Source: Cercospora beticola
Taxonomy: Eukaryota > Ascomycota > Dothideomycetes > Mycosphaerellales > Mycosphaerellaceae
Reading direction: 5' to 3'
Length of the DNA: 64,000 nt
Assembly: GCF_033473495.1 (NCBI RefSeq)
Contig: NC_088942.1
Coordinates: 1,736,001 to 1,800,000, forward strand
This document shows, one piece after another, positions 45,832 to 58,395 of this stretch (positions are counted from its first letter, which is position 1; each line of letters opens with the position of its first letter). The notes beneath the pieces are model-generated. The model saw nothing but the letters and a program-made list of their open reading frames with translations. It ran no database searches and had not been told where the DNA came from. Both the position numbers and the translations under genes were made by a program.

Positions 45832-48036
45832 ATGGCTACCCAATCGGTGGCGAACTCACTTCCTGTGAGAACTGCCAAGCAGAACAACCTTCATCCATTG
45901 GCCCCTCTCGATCGCAACGAGATCAACAACGCTGTATCGCTCGTACGAGCACAATGGCCAGAAGGAACAGACCTCCACTTCAAGACTATCATGCTACAAG
46001 AACCGGCCAAGGCAGAGATGGTGCCATACTTCGAAGCTGAATCCCAGGGATCTCACCTACCGACTATCGATCGAAGGGCGTTCGTCACCTACTATTTACG
46101 CATGACGGTAGGCACTGGCGGAAGATTTTGAACTGGTACATATGCTGACATCGACATAGAACAAGTTCCACGAGGCTGTGGCAAATCTTAGCACACAGAC
46201 CATCGAGTTCAACGCCCGTCTTGGACCTAACATGCATGCCCCCGGCGATGGTGAAGAAATTCTCGCCCTTGAACGAATTGCTCTTGAGGATGAGGGCGTT
46301 CAAGCTGAGCTGGCTAAACTCCAATTACCAGAAGGCGCGAAAATTGTGGTCGACCCCTGGATCTACGGCTCAGATGGTGTCGACGATGACGAGAGAATGT
46401 GGCAATGCTGGCTCTACATGCGTGACCCCAACAACTCCGATGAGGCCGATTCCTGCCACTACGCCTTCCCTCTTACACCGGCTCCTGTCATTTCCACAGT
46501 CACCATGAAGGTCATTCGGATCGATATAATGCCAACTGGCAAGGACGCTACTCCGACCGGACCGAAGCCTTACAAGCCCGTGCCACCGAATGAGTATCTT
46601 CCAGAATACCAGAAGCTGAGGACAGACCTCAAGCCTCTCCAGGTCGTCCAGCCTGAAGGTGCTAGCTTTTCAGTCGAGGAGCATGGCACGAGCAGCATCG
46701 TCCGGTGGCAGAAATGGGAGATGCGGGTCGGTTTCAATCAGCGTGAAGGCATGGTGGTGCACAACGTTCAGTACGAAGGCCGCCAGCTATTTTATCGCCT
46801 TGCACTTTCGGATATGAACATCCCTTACGCGGATCCTCGAGCGCCGTTCCACCGAAAGTCGGCATTTGATCTTGGAGACGCAGGAGCTGGTATCATGGCC
46901 AACGATCTTAAGCTTGGCTGCGACTGTCTTGGAAGCATCCACTACCTGTCAGCAGTACTCGCGGACGACAAGGGCAACCCACTCGATATGCCAAACGTGG
47001 TCTGCATCCATGAGCAAGATGGTGGAATTGGCTGGAAGCACACCAACTACCGAACTGGCCGTGCTGCCATCGTGCGTAACAGAGAGCTTGTCCTGCAATC
47101 GATCATCACAGTCGCCAACTATGAATACATCATGGCATTCATGTTCAACCAAGCTGGCGAAATGAGCTACGAAGTCCGTGCAACCGGCATTCTGTCAACG
47201 CAGCCGATCGACGAAGGCATCGAAGTGCCATGGGGAACAGTCGTTCACCCGGGCGTACTTGCAGCTCACCACCAACACATCTTCTCCCTCCGCGTAGACC
47301 CCATGATCGACGGCCACCGCAACCGCCTCGTCTACGACGAAGCCCACCCCCTCCCCCGCAGCGACCTCAACCCACACGGAACAGGCTACATCTCCACCGA
47401 AACCATCGTCGAAGCCAGCGGAGGCTACGACGTAGACTACACCTCCAACCGAATCTTCAAAATCCAAAACGCCAACAAACGTAACCCCATCAATGGTAAA
47501 CCCTTGGCCTACAAAATCCACGCCCCACCATTCCAGAAGATCCTGGCCGATACCGAGTCTTTCAATTACAAGCGTGCAGAGTTCTCCGATCATGATATCT
47601 ATGCTACCAAGTACCGTGACGATGAACTCTATGCGGGCGGAAAGTATACGAATCAAAGTCGCGGCGGCACCGGTGTGAGATCTTGGGCTAATCGAAAGGA
47701 TAATATTGTGGATGAGGATCTTGTGGTTTTTGTGCAGTTTGGTATTAACCATGTGAGTTCTGACTTCCCCGCCTTCTTTCCATATCTCTTTGACATATCA
47801 CTAACGGGAGATGTTATTAGATACCTCGCATTGAAGACTTCCCTGTCATGCCTTGCGAAGTCATTAAAGTGGCGTTCAAGCCTGTGAACTTCTTCGATAA
47901 GAACCCGGCTTTGGACGTGCCTCCCAGCACGCAGGACACTAACAAGAGTGTCCTGTTGAGTGGGAATGCAAGCAAGACCGAGGCGCAATCGAATGCTTGC
48001 TGCGCCGTTGACGGGAAGAGTAGTAGCAAGTTGTAA
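45832..48036 (+). CDS. Copper amine oxidase with a C-terminal peroxisomal signal
   Basis: Three exons (45832-46107, 46160-47752, 47821-48036) give 694 residues. The enzyme oxidises primary amines to aldehydes with release of ammonia and hydrogen peroxide. The topaquinone precursor is Tyr413 in VANYEY, the catalytic base is probably Asp329 in SAFDLGD, and the copper ligands are His463 and His465 (HHQHIF) plus His623 in FGINH, just before the last intron. Exon 3 resumes with IPRIEDFPVMP, the family continuation. The N-terminal N2/N3 domains are complete. The protein ends GKSSSKL; the SKL tripeptide is a classical PTS1, so a peroxisomal site is likely, as for yeast methylamine oxidases. The introns are 52 and 68 bases; the second has a CTAACG branch site. 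Confidence 0.95.
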
Positions 48037-51000
48037 CGCACATGATATGCATATGTATGACCAAAGTATGAGAAAGCCACAGATTTCAGAATGCGTGCCT
48101 TTCTCCGGAGTGATGGAATCTTCTTTGCCTGATAACTCATCAGCACCGCACGAAGTCGAGCTGCGGAGATTTGTGTGAGATACTACTGCCTTGCGTTGAA
48201 GCGCACGTGAGATAGTGGCTGTCTTCGATGAAAGAGTGCAGCCTCTGCTACTCAGCCCAAGGAAGGAAGAAAGAAAAAGGCAAAACGGCGCTGCAGAGCA
48301 CCGCCTGAGAAATGGCCACATGCACCTCCCGGCGACGGAATGCCCTCTTTCAGCAATCCGTGAACTTCCTACAATATATCCCACGTCCTCTATCAATCGA
48401 CCTTGACTGCCGGAAGCTTGATGCCATTGTGACGTGCGGGAAGGGAAGCATGCGGTGCTATGTATGCACGCCATCGGCTTACACACGAGAGTTTCAATAA
48501 CAACCCATTCGATATGCATACTGCGCAGGTACGTACAACGCAGCAAGCAAGAAAGGCACGGGATAGGAGTCTCCACGCTGGGTGCCGCATGATGATGTTG
48601 AGAGGCGGACCTGAGAGCAGTATGTCCACGTGAAAGCAACATAGTTGGCCACACCAAAAAGCGGTAAGCGTAACATAGCCAAGTTATTGGACGCCACCGA
48701 GCTGCACGATCTTGACCTTTTGCATTGTTTAGCTTTAACTTTACCGCACACCTTGAGAAAGGTGAATGATCGCCCCGAGGCTTCGTTAGGTATTGGATAT
48801 CACTCGCTCGGTTCACGGCTACGAGCTACGAACTCGTGGGGAGGAGGGTGATCGCGGAGCCTCTGGCTCAATTCGCTTCTGTTTCGGAGAATTCTACCGA
48901 CTGGTTCGTTTATTGCTATATGGACGACCATAGGTCGCACTACTTTGATGATCGCCAAGGGCAGTTCGTCTTTCCTTTGCCGGCCGGTGCTTCTTGCTTT
49001 TCGATGACCAGGTGGTCGGTAAGTTTGCATCTGCCGTCTGTTCTAAGGCATAATGACAGACGCGGTGAGGTTCAGGACACGTTGGTTTGCTTGGGCGAAG
49101 TATGCTCATGGTATCGGGTTTCGAAGGCATCCTCTTTTCACTTCGTAGTTTCGATGTCGGTAGTGTGCTCGATGCCGAAAGTCGAGTCAGTCAAGCGCGG
49201 TGCCCTCGTTTCCTCCCGTTCTGAACGATGCGTATACTTTCTGTCAGGCAGCTCTCGGAGAAAGGCGTTTGAGCGAAAGTGGTAATAATGCGTGGGATAG
49301 ATGGTGGTTTGCGAGTCATTGACCACGCGCTTGAAATCGGCTGAGATGGCGAGCCCCGGCTGATGCGAGCAATCCTGCTTATATTTGAAAGTGCTTGCGA
49401 GAAGCAGGAATTGGGCTGACACACTTCGCACTCCAAATGAGTGGCGCACCAGCTCACATGATGGGCAATGTGGTCAGTCGCGATGACGGTTCCTGCAGGG
49501 CTGTGAGTGTCTGTGATCTGCGGAATCTCGATGCCATTCGCCTCCTCCAGCGATGGACCTGGTTGTGGTGCCTCGCAGTTGGGCTTCCGCGTGGCCTGGC
49601 CAATCGTGGCTGCCCTTCGCGTGCCCTCCGTCCCTTGGAGTGTCTCACTGACCTGCCCATATTTTGTGCTTAGCCTGGAGTACTTGATACAGATCGTTTC
49701 AGAATTTGGACCGCGCCTGGCCGCTCGGTTGTTGATATCCGTATCATGAGGGCTCGAAGTGCGGATTGATCACGTCGCATCATGGCGACGCGTCGGTGAT
49801 GGGCTGAGGTCGAGCGGCAGTGGACCTGCATGTTATTGTACGAACCGAGCGCGCTGCATGTCCCGCCGAATGTGTATCGATCGGACGCGTTAGCGTCACC
49901 GGTGGTGTTCATGTCACTGCACCTGCCGTCCGTCAAGCATGCTGTGGCACGTGTAACATTTGGCGCTGCATTGGCTGTGTCTACGCGATGCCGACAATGA
50001 GCCTCCAGCAGCAGTCGGGCGGCCTGGAGGCGTTTCAAGAAGTGCTGGAGGGCATGTTGGCTGCGGCCAGTCGCGAGGTGGTGCGCATCATGAGGGCCAA
50101 AGGTTATGCACGACATCGCCCTGTCACAGCGGAGCGTGATTACTGAGCACGAATCGGGCTTAGGGCTGCTCGGCGACCACCAAGAGGAGAACGTGAACCT
50201 TGCGCGGAGCATCGAACCAGGACACTGTGGGGACGAAAGCGTGGGATGTCTGCTGGCGGCTTCTCTCATCACCACCAGCAGCAGCAACTGGCGCATCGCA
50301 TCGGCGCTCAGCCCGCGAGCGCGAGAGCTGCGAGCTGCGCTGGCCGAGTCCATCGGCATCATGCCGCCTGATGACATGCCGCAGATGCCGAAACCGATGG
50401 CCAGGTCGAGCTCGCCGCCGCGATGATGGCCAGCAGCAGCAGCGGCGCGGCGGCGTGCAGCTGTCTGTCGCCTGCTCGACGATCCACCACCCATTGAGCG
50501 ACGAGCCTCCAACGTTCGTCTGCATTCGCAGGGGTGCTGCACCGGGTCATGGCCTCAGAGTTGTGCTTCTCTCCCAAGCAGTACGACCCCGGCACGCGGA
50601 GCAACATGTGCTGACCACACACCACAACAGCAACCACCGCGACCATCAGCGCCACCCGTCTAAGCGGGAGGAAGAACGAAGCACGCGCACGGCACCATTG
50701 CGGCCTGCCACCGCCATAGGGTTGCCATTCCTCCACGACTTCACCGTCGTTCTTAGCGGCCTGGCGAGCACTGGCGATCGCCCATTGCTCTGCTTCCCAT
50801 TCTGAGCTCAGCCTTGACTCGCGAAACGACCCCGGTCGACGATTCTCCACTTCCAGCTCCATGTGGTACATGCTCTATTTCCCACATTCGTGCTAACGCC
50901 TGTGCCTCTTCTTATTGCCTGCAACCGTGGACCCTGCGAGCGATACCTGCGCGTTTCGCACTCTCTCTTCGACTGCAGACCTCGCTCCGACAGCTCTTCC

Positions 51001-51297
51001 CATCGTAGCCGTCTAGGAGTTGGCGCCGCTCAGCACGGGATACATGCTCGGTCTCATTGGCGCCTCCATGCTTCACCTTTGCCGTCATCTTGCCTCCCGC
51101 CCACGATCTACCTCGCAAAGTCTAATCCTCGCCGTATAGAGTGTCGTCTCGAGGCCGTCGGTGGGAGGGCAGGATTCTGCATGGGACCAGTATCATATCT
51201 ACGATCTGGGAGGAACCCGCCGCGAATTCATCCAGTTCCTGTCGCTACCCATATACCCATACCATCCGCCCTCCGGCATTCAACCTTCGCCTAAGCC
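48037..51297. other. Intergenic region with no supported gene
   Basis: About 3.3 kb lie between the amine oxidase stop and the AT-hook regulator start. A long minus-strand frame (50542-49670) and several on the plus strand look accidental: they are rich in Ala, Ser and Arg, overlap one another and have no motifs. The right end is pyrimidine-rich and should be promoter and leader of the regulator. Confidence 0.45.
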
Positions 51298-53118
51298 ATG
51301 GCCGTAACCGCATTCACACCACCGCCGGAGCCGCCAGTCACCTTCACATCGAATCGTGAAGCCAAGGGAAGCATTGTGTCCTGTTCAGACAGGTCAACAT
51401 ATTCGACATCCAGCTCGTGGCCGGAGCTCACCAGTCCAATTTTCTCAACTTCCGCCAAGGCCTTCATCGTTACACCCGAAAGCCTCAACGACTCACCATG
51501 TGCCATTGTACCCAAGGTGGAAGAGCTCGATGACGGCGCGAGTTCATTGAACAAAGTCCAGGATATCGTCGAGGCTAAACTCTATCACGCGGAGGAAGGT
51601 CCTCGAAAGCGCGGACGGCCGCGAAAATATCCTGTTGTCGAGCAAAAGAAGTCGACGCACATTAGATCGAAAACAGGATGCAAGACTTGCAGAAGAAGGA
51701 AGAAGAAATGCGACGAAGGGCGACCTTCTTGCCAGAATTGCGAGAAGAACAATGTTCTCTGCGAAGGCTACGAAGATAAGAAGGCTTGGCGGAGTGGCAA
51801 GCAGAAGGCTCTGGAGCAGGATCCTTCGGTCGAGCAGAAAGCTCAGGTGCAATCAGCGTCCTTGGACCCGGCCGTTGTGAAGCAAAATTCCCCGGTCGAA
51901 ATGAGGACAGTCGTCGCTCGCCCCATGCCCGTCCAACAGGCCTGGGCTTCTGAGGATGACTATATGACCCAGCGTTTTTGGTGGCACTATAAGGAGACAC
52001 TCAGTGGAGTGCTATCTGTCAACGACCACTACAACCCATTCTACAAGCTGGTACTACCCATGGCAATTCAGCATGAAGGCGTCAGGGCCAGTGTGCTCTA
52101 TCTATCAGCAAGCTCGCTGATGGCAAATGCGACAACCGTGGACGAGTTAATGTTGGCGCGGCAAGCAGACGCTTGCACCAACGCGGTCACCTCGCTCAAT
52201 GAACAAATCAGCAACCTTAGACTCGGCGACGCTGGCAGTAACGAGCACGCCGCGGCATCTGTGAGTGACCCTCTCATTGCACAGACGCTATTGCTCTGTT
52301 TGCAAACAATATGCAGCGGCGACCTGGAGGGGAAATGGCAGGGCCACATTCAAGCCTTGAAGTACATGCTCTCACAGACGCCGCTAGCATGTGCCGATAC
52401 GCAATTCCGGCAATTTGTCTTGGAATTCCTGGTATACCACGACTACTCCAGCGCGATCACCTCATTCGAGAATCCGCTCAACGATCAAAGCTCGCAACTA
52501 ATGGAGAGTTTTGGATTGCCAGCCATTGCGCAATCTCACGCTGCCACATTACTCGGTGTCACGGATGGCTTGTTTGGATATATCGCACGGATCCGAAAAC
52601 TAAGAGACGAGCTTCGATACGAAAGCAATCACGGAGTCATACCAGCGACCAGTTACGCGGAAGCGCATAGCTTGCACGAGGAGCTTGCAAATTGGGTCTG
52701 CCCCTACGCAGAAGACACACCACGATATTGGGCCAGTCTGCTATACCGACAATGCGTCTGCCTTTACCTCCACCGCACCACGATGCCATCGAAACCATGC
52801 ACCGCCTTCAAAGTGGGCGTTGACGACGGACTGGAGTACCTGCGCCGCCTCCCTCGCGAAGGAGACGACAGCGCGACTCAGAGCATCCTTCTCATGCCGC
52901 TTTTCCTGCTCGGCTGCTCTGCCTTTGAGCTTGCACAACGCCTGGAGATCGCCGAGGCTTTCGACCGACTACAAAACTGGAGCTCGCTGGGAAATATCAA
53001 GTACGCGCGGGAGATCGTGCAGGAGATTTGGCAGATGATGGACGATGGAAGAGCAGAAGAGACGTGGTACTGGGAAGGTGTTATCCAAAGACGAGGCTGG
53101 AATTTTCTGATCACATGA
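51298..53118 (+). CDS. Zn2Cys6 transcription factor with an AT-hook, Fungal_trans_2 type
   Basis: One exon of 606 residues. An AT-hook, RKRGRPRKYP, lies at 103-112, sixteen residues before a zinc cluster with Cys128-x2-Cys131-x6-Cys138-x6-Cys145-x2-Cys148-x6-Cys155 (GCKTCRRRKKKCDEGRPSCQ). The rest, from about residue 220, is the helical Fungal_trans_2 region (for example FWWHYKETLSGVLSVNDHYN and LLLCLQTICSGDLEGKWQGH). It ends with WYWEGVIQRRGWNFLIT, a family-typical end. Such proteins are nuclear regulators, often of nitrogen, arginine or developmental genes; no target can be named. The Ser/Thr/Pro-rich N-terminus before the hook may be regulatory. No intron is needed. The amine oxidase lies 3.3 kb upstream on the same strand; a link is not shown. 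Confidence 0.93.
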   Translation: MAVTAFTPPPEPPVTFTSNREAKGSIVSCSDRSTYSTSSSWPELTSPIFSTSAKAFIVTPESLNDSPCAIVPKVEELDDGASSLNKVQDIVEAKLYHAEEGPRKRGRPRKYPVVEQKKSTHIRSKTGCKTCRRRKKKCDEGRPSCQNCEKNNVLCEGYEDKKAWRSGKQKALEQDPSVEQKAQVQSASLDPAVVKQNSPVEMRTVVARPMPVQQAWASEDDYMTQRFWWHYKETLSGVLSVNDHYNPFYKLVLPMAIQHEGVRASVLYLSASSLMANATTVDELMLARQADACTNAVTSLNEQISNLRLGDAGSNEHAAASVSDPLIAQTLLLCLQTICSGDLEGKWQGHIQALKYMLSQTPLACADTQFRQFVLEFLVYHDYSSAITSFENPLNDQSSQLMESFGLPAIAQSHAATLLGVTDGLFGYIARIRKLRDELRYESNHGVIPATSYAEAHSLHEELANWVCPYAEDTPRYWASLLYRQCVCLYLHRTTMPSKPCTAFKVGVDDGLEYLRRLPREGDDSATQSILLMPLFLLGCSAFELAQRLEIAEAFDRLQNWSSLGNIKYAREIVQEIWQMMDDGRAEETWYWEGVIQRRGWNFLIT

Positions 53119-55097
53119 GCAAGGATTTTTACACTGCTCTCACCGGAGCCCGCTTCTCCTTCGACAAAGCCACGGCCGGCCTGTCAGTAACACGGACGAC
53201 ACTTGACGACATGCCGTGCGGTCAATACTGGACAACAGTACCAGGTACCTTCACCACTGGATACGCAGGCGCAGCTGAAAACGAACAACATTTTAACATG
53301 TCTATTTCTCGGATTTGTTTCACGGTTTGGGGACAGGAGGACTTCTGGCATCACGAAATTTTCGATTCATGAAAAGTACGACAGTGCCAACAACGCTCAC
53401 GAGAGACCAAGACGAACAGAGCCGGATCTCAGAGTAGGAGGGCGCACTACGACGGAAAACAGAAGTCGGCGCAAAAAAGAGTGCGCAACAACAGGAGCAT
53501 ATGCGACGCAGAGGAAGGGACGGGCATGACTTGATGGAAGCATTTGGTATGGAGTTGTTTCTTTGGGACGAATTCCTCTTGGGTTTTTGTATTGATATGA
53601 CTTATGTTTGCATTGGATTGGTTAACGAGATGGGAGGGAATGGGACTGATCTAGAAATTTGAGCGTGGGAGGAGGTGTGGCTTCGAGAGTCCTCTATTGC
53701 ACCAGCTCGAAAGGCTTCTGAGCACGGGGTGGCAGCGCTGTTTCGGCAGCAGGAGGAGGCTGATTTCGGTATTCTTTCGTGTATAAAGCTATTCATTTAT
53801 GAAAGAGCAATGAGCTCTGATATGCTTACTTCAATGGTACTTACCACTCTCACATCCAAACACTTAGCTTTTAGCAGCTCACGTTTAGGAGCCACTTGTC
53901 TGACTGTGCAGAGAAGGTGCTGTTCGGTGATGGTCGCTGTCAGTGCCACGTACGGCAAGTGTCATGTACGATACCAGGCACTCCCTGACTCGAAAGACAC
54001 ACTACGAGATGAATTCTGTCTGCCATTGGGCTGCAGAGCAACACCAACTTACGCCTTTGGCATCATCGGGCAGCAAGCAGCGCGACGGAGTTTGAAAAAT
54101 TGCATGCAGGATTTGCCTTGTCTCTACAGAAGCTCGAGAGAAGGTCGCAAATGTTTCGAGTTGTTAGCGAGGCAACATCTACCTCCTACGCTTTTGTACG
54201 ACATTGCGGGTGAGGATAGTCCGGAGATGATGGGAATTTCTCCGGAGAATGGGGCGTATGCAGTTGCTGCTGTTGTGTCTCTCGTCATCGTCGCATATTT
54301 GAATCTGTGTGTGCGAGCCGACTGCAGACAGGCATGCTTTCCTTGCTTGATGTCTGCGCAGATCCGGTTGTTTGCATGTTCGCCCGAGTGCAGCCGGTGG
54401 ATCCTGGTGTAGCAAGGATGATGGCTTGCTGCAGTTTTGTTCCTCGGAGCTCCAGGCCCGGCCGGGGACAGATTTGTTGAGAGGTGCAGTAGATGAGCAA
54501 TGAGAGTGTGGTTTGGGGAGGGAGCAAAATGAGTGAGGGATAAGGTGAAGATCTAGATGAGTCGACTGAGGCCTTGACTCGAGTTTGGTGTTCGACTGGC
54601 TTCGACGAGCGTGCAGTAGAAATGTGATGGCGGCTGGGGTGGTGAGGATGATGATGGAAGGTCGCGCTGCGGAGATGACGTAGGTTGCAGATTGCACATG
54701 GACGGCTGGGAAGGTCCCCCTCAGCTGCACTCTGCAGTGACTCTCTGCATTGCGACTGCACTCTTTGGCTCTTGGACCGACCTCAGCGACGGCAGCTGCG
54801 AACCACAAGCAACCGCGGTGCGTGTGCGATCACATTCACCCACACCGGCGACCTCTTCTTCGCGAGCAACTCATCATCGCTCGCTCCATCTCGCAGCCAC
54901 ACGCTGCAGCTTGCTGGGTCAGCTGAGGCGCAGTGCAGAGTCCGGTGTGTGTTTGTCGCACCCTCCATCGCAGCCTGATCCGCCCTATACTGCGCGCGAC
55001 CGACGCAGAGAAACGCTTCGCTCCGACTACGACAACGACCTGAGAACGACCATCGTATCCCCTTCCGCGGCCTAGCAGGGCCCGAAAACCTGCCATC
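53119..55097. other. Intergenic region with no supported gene
   Basis: About 2 kb. Open frames on both strands overlap and lack motifs. The last 400 bases are pyrimidine-rich and probably carry the promoter and leader of the DUF3824 gene. Confidence 0.45.
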
Positions 55098-58000
55098 ATG
55101 TCCGTCCGTGGTACTCGCACAGTCTACCGCGAGACCGACGTCGAGCGCGAGAACGAACCCAGAGGCTCCTATACCACCATCAAGCGCTACAAGGTCCCCG
55201 AGTCAATCACTCGCTCCGTCTACGACAATCAAGATGAGACCGTGGACAAGAAGATTGTGATCCGGCGCACCGAACGTCGCGACTCCTCTCCCTCTTCGCA
55301 CTCGACCCACACCCACAGGACTCACCGTACCCACCACGATCACCACCATGATCACTACGATGATACGGAGTGGAAGATCAAGGAGACCGTCCGCGAGACC
55401 CGAGCGCCGAGCACTCACAGTCATCACACTCATCGCACCCACCACCACGAGCACGAGCACGACGATGTGGACATTCGCTTCACAAAGACAACCACTGAGC
55501 GTGAGCGGGATCCATCGCCGCGCAGAGTGACGAGAGTCGTCTACCGCGACTATTCTCCTGAACGCGAGCGATCGCGGAGTGAATTCAAGGTGGTAGAACG
55601 TGAGACTGAAGTGACACGTGCTCCTTCACCACCATCTCCAGAGCGCACGCAGACACGAACTTGGCGCTTCGAGCGTGAGCGCTCCTTCTCCCCACCTCAG
55701 CGTGAACGTGAGCGGCCATACGACATTGAGCGTTACAGCAAGAGCACTGAATACTTTCAACCAGCGCCGCAACCAATCGTCATTCGAGAGTCGACCCCGC
55801 AACCACCAGTGATCATTCGCGAAGAGCGCCGGGATCCCGCACCTATCATTATTCGCGAGGAGCGGCGGGAACCGCAGAGAATTATAATTAAGCGAGAGGA
55901 GCCGCAGTATGAGTTCGTGGAGCGTGAAGAAGTGCGTGACGAGACCAAATCCCTGGTCAAGACCGAGGAGCCACCACCGCCAGCTGTGATACCGGAGCCA
56001 GAACCTGAGAAGAAGCCTGAGGAAGATTACTTCTATGAACGCAGAGTCATTGAGCGTAGGAGACGGAGCGACAGCTATGACCGTAAGTCGGAAATTCGGC
56101 CTCGCGACAGTGCATCCCAAGGATATCACAGTGACGACAGCTACGAATACGTCCGACACGAGACGAGATATGAGTCCGATGATGACAAAGGCAGTCGGAG
56201 ACGCAACCTCGCAGGAGGAGCCATTGCAGGCATTGGCGCCGCAGAGATCCTCCGGCACCATCGAAAGCGCCAGGGTGAAGAAGTAGGTGGCAGACTTGGC
56301 AACGTTGCTGGCGGTGCCGCGCTCGGTGCTGTAGGTGCTGAGGCTATCAAACGGTTCCGCAGCAAGTCGCGGCGCCGACATTCTGGAAGTCGGTCGCGAA
56401 GTGGAGAGCGTCATCACGGAGAGCGACGACACAGAAGGCATCGATCGAGGTCGCGATCTGAGGACCGTGGCTTTTCGTTTGACAACTTGTCCAATGGCCA
56501 GAAGGCATTGGGTGGTTTGGCTGCGATAGCTGCTGCCGCTGCTGCAGGATATGCCATCAAGAATCGCAACAAGGAGACTGTCATTGTAAACGATCGCATC
56601 CACCACCGCAGTAGGTCGCGGAGACGCCGTCATAGTGCTGACGAGTATATTGGCGACGACATTGCTGAGCATCGGGACCCTGGCCACCGAAATCGACGCA
56701 TTGCGCAAGCTGGTCTGGCTTCCGCTGCAGCTGCTGGCATTCTGGAAAAGGTCCGATCCCGTAGCAAGGGCGGCCGCGAACGTAGCAAGTCGCGAATCCG
56801 AACTGGTGTACCAATTGCTGCAGCTGGTCTCGGTGGAGCAGCCTTAGCTGGCCTCTACGAAAAGAACAAAGCCAACAAGGAGGCCAAGAAGGAGGCGGTC
56901 ATTGAGGACGAACTGAACAGAGGCAGACACAGAAGCCGCTCTAGGAGTCGTTCTGTGCGCCACCCGGACATGATAGCATATGGCCACGAACCGATTCATC
57001 CTGAAGATCGTCCTTACTACAGCGATGAGGAGCCTGGCAGATACCGACGTCGCGGTGGCAGCCACAGCAGCAGCCCTGATACGCGACGCCGCAGTAAGAG
57101 TCGGAGACGCCATCTTGCTGAAACTGGAGCTGCTGCTGGTGTCGCTGCTGTTGCGGCGCATGAGATTGGCAAGAGACGGGAACGTAACAGGTCGCGTGAC
57201 AGTCGATCCAGGAGTCGCTCCCGATCGAGACCCGGTGCCAGGCGTACGTGAAGACCTCCACATAACCGAGTGTGCATTGCTAACATGGAGCCGCAGGAGA
57301 TGACGATTACTACGATGACAGGCGCGATGACCCATACGGGCCACCACCTATGGGACAATCTGACTACCCACCCTACCAGAACAACAATCCTTACCCACAA
57401 GGAGGACAAGCATATCCTTCGAGTCATTACTTCCCTCCTCCACCGAATGCCGACTATAATCACCCTCGTGGTAATATCGAGCCTCAACCAGAGTATGCGC
57501 ACGCACCGTACAACCCCGCCGAGTATGCTGGTCAGCCAGCCACACAACAACCCTACGATAATCAGTATGCTGGTTACGGCGAGCAATACCCTGCAGATGC
57601 ATATGCGGGCGATCAACGATATGCTCGCGACCCTCACCCCGACAGTGGGCGGAGAGGCAGAGATCCTGAGAATGTGAGTGCGCCACCGCCTAGCGTCGAA
57701 GAATATCAGCAAAACCCGCAAAATCAGCAAAATCAGCAACATGTACAATACGAGCGCGAATCTCAGGACGGCGGAGGAGGTGCGTCCTGAGAACCCGCCA
57801 ATTTGGTTTTGTGTCTGACTTTAGCATAACTGACGAATTTCTTGTCACAGATGGTGTAAAGACTCCGCGTCCTCGCTCCACAAGTCGAGTGAGATTTGAT
57901 CTCGAATCGAACATCGCCCATTCTCCCGATTCTTCCCGTCGTAAAGACGATGCGAAGCGTGACGATCCTTCCGAGCAGCGACACAGTGATACCGAGACCA

Positions 58001-58395
58001 GCGACGATCGCAAACACCGCCGTCGACATCGTCGAAAGGGCAAAGAACGCGAGCGCGATGACGATCGAGACCGGCATCGGCGCCACGATGGGGACGATGG
58101 TCGCGGCAGTCGTAAGCGTGACAGCACGGGTTTGATGCATGACAAGTATGATCGCGACCCAACGGACTCTGATAGTGTCATCGAACTTCCTGAGCGCTTC
58201 GACAAGCATGGCAATCCCAAGCCGGAAGACCCTCTCGCTGCTAAGATTAATGATCTGCTTAGTGGTCGTGGCGGCGGAGGGGATCTGTTCAAGACGCTGG
58301 CGGAGGGCTTTTTAGGTCGTGGTGGTGGTAGTGAGTCGCATGATGGCGGGGATGAAGAAGAAGGCCGTAGGAGGCGGAGACGTTCGGATCGGTGA
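55098..58395 (+). CDS. DUF3824-type protein, Arg/Ser/Glu-rich with repeated Ala/Gly helices
   Basis: Three exons (55098-57243, 57297-57779, 57851-58395) give 1057 residues. The introns are 53 and 71 bases; the first has a TGCTAAC branch site. The N-terminal third is basic and acidic with His clusters (THRTHHDHHHDHYDD). From about residue 370, Ala/Gly-rich hydrophobic segments alternate with RS-type basic linkers: GGAIAGIGAAEILRHH, GNVAGGAALGAVGAEAIKRF, LAAIAAAAAAGYAIKNRN, AQAGLASAAAAGILEKVRS, AAAGLGGAALAGLYEKN and GAAAGVAAVAAHEIGKR. A Pro/Tyr/Gln-rich stretch follows, then a charged C-terminal part (EDPLAAKINDLLSG). This is the layout of fungal DUF3824 proteins, whose role is not established. 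The glycine-zipper pattern suggests helix packing or membrane contact; that is inference. Confidence 0.88.

Noticed and set aside
47653..48816. 387-codon minus-strand frame overlapping the amine oxidase 3' end
   Set aside because: Opposes a gene with complete catalytic residues and good splice sites; no motif of its own.
49670..50542. 290-codon minus-strand frame rich in Ala, Ser and Arg
   Set aside because: Overlaps other long frames on both strands and shows no family features or splice signals.
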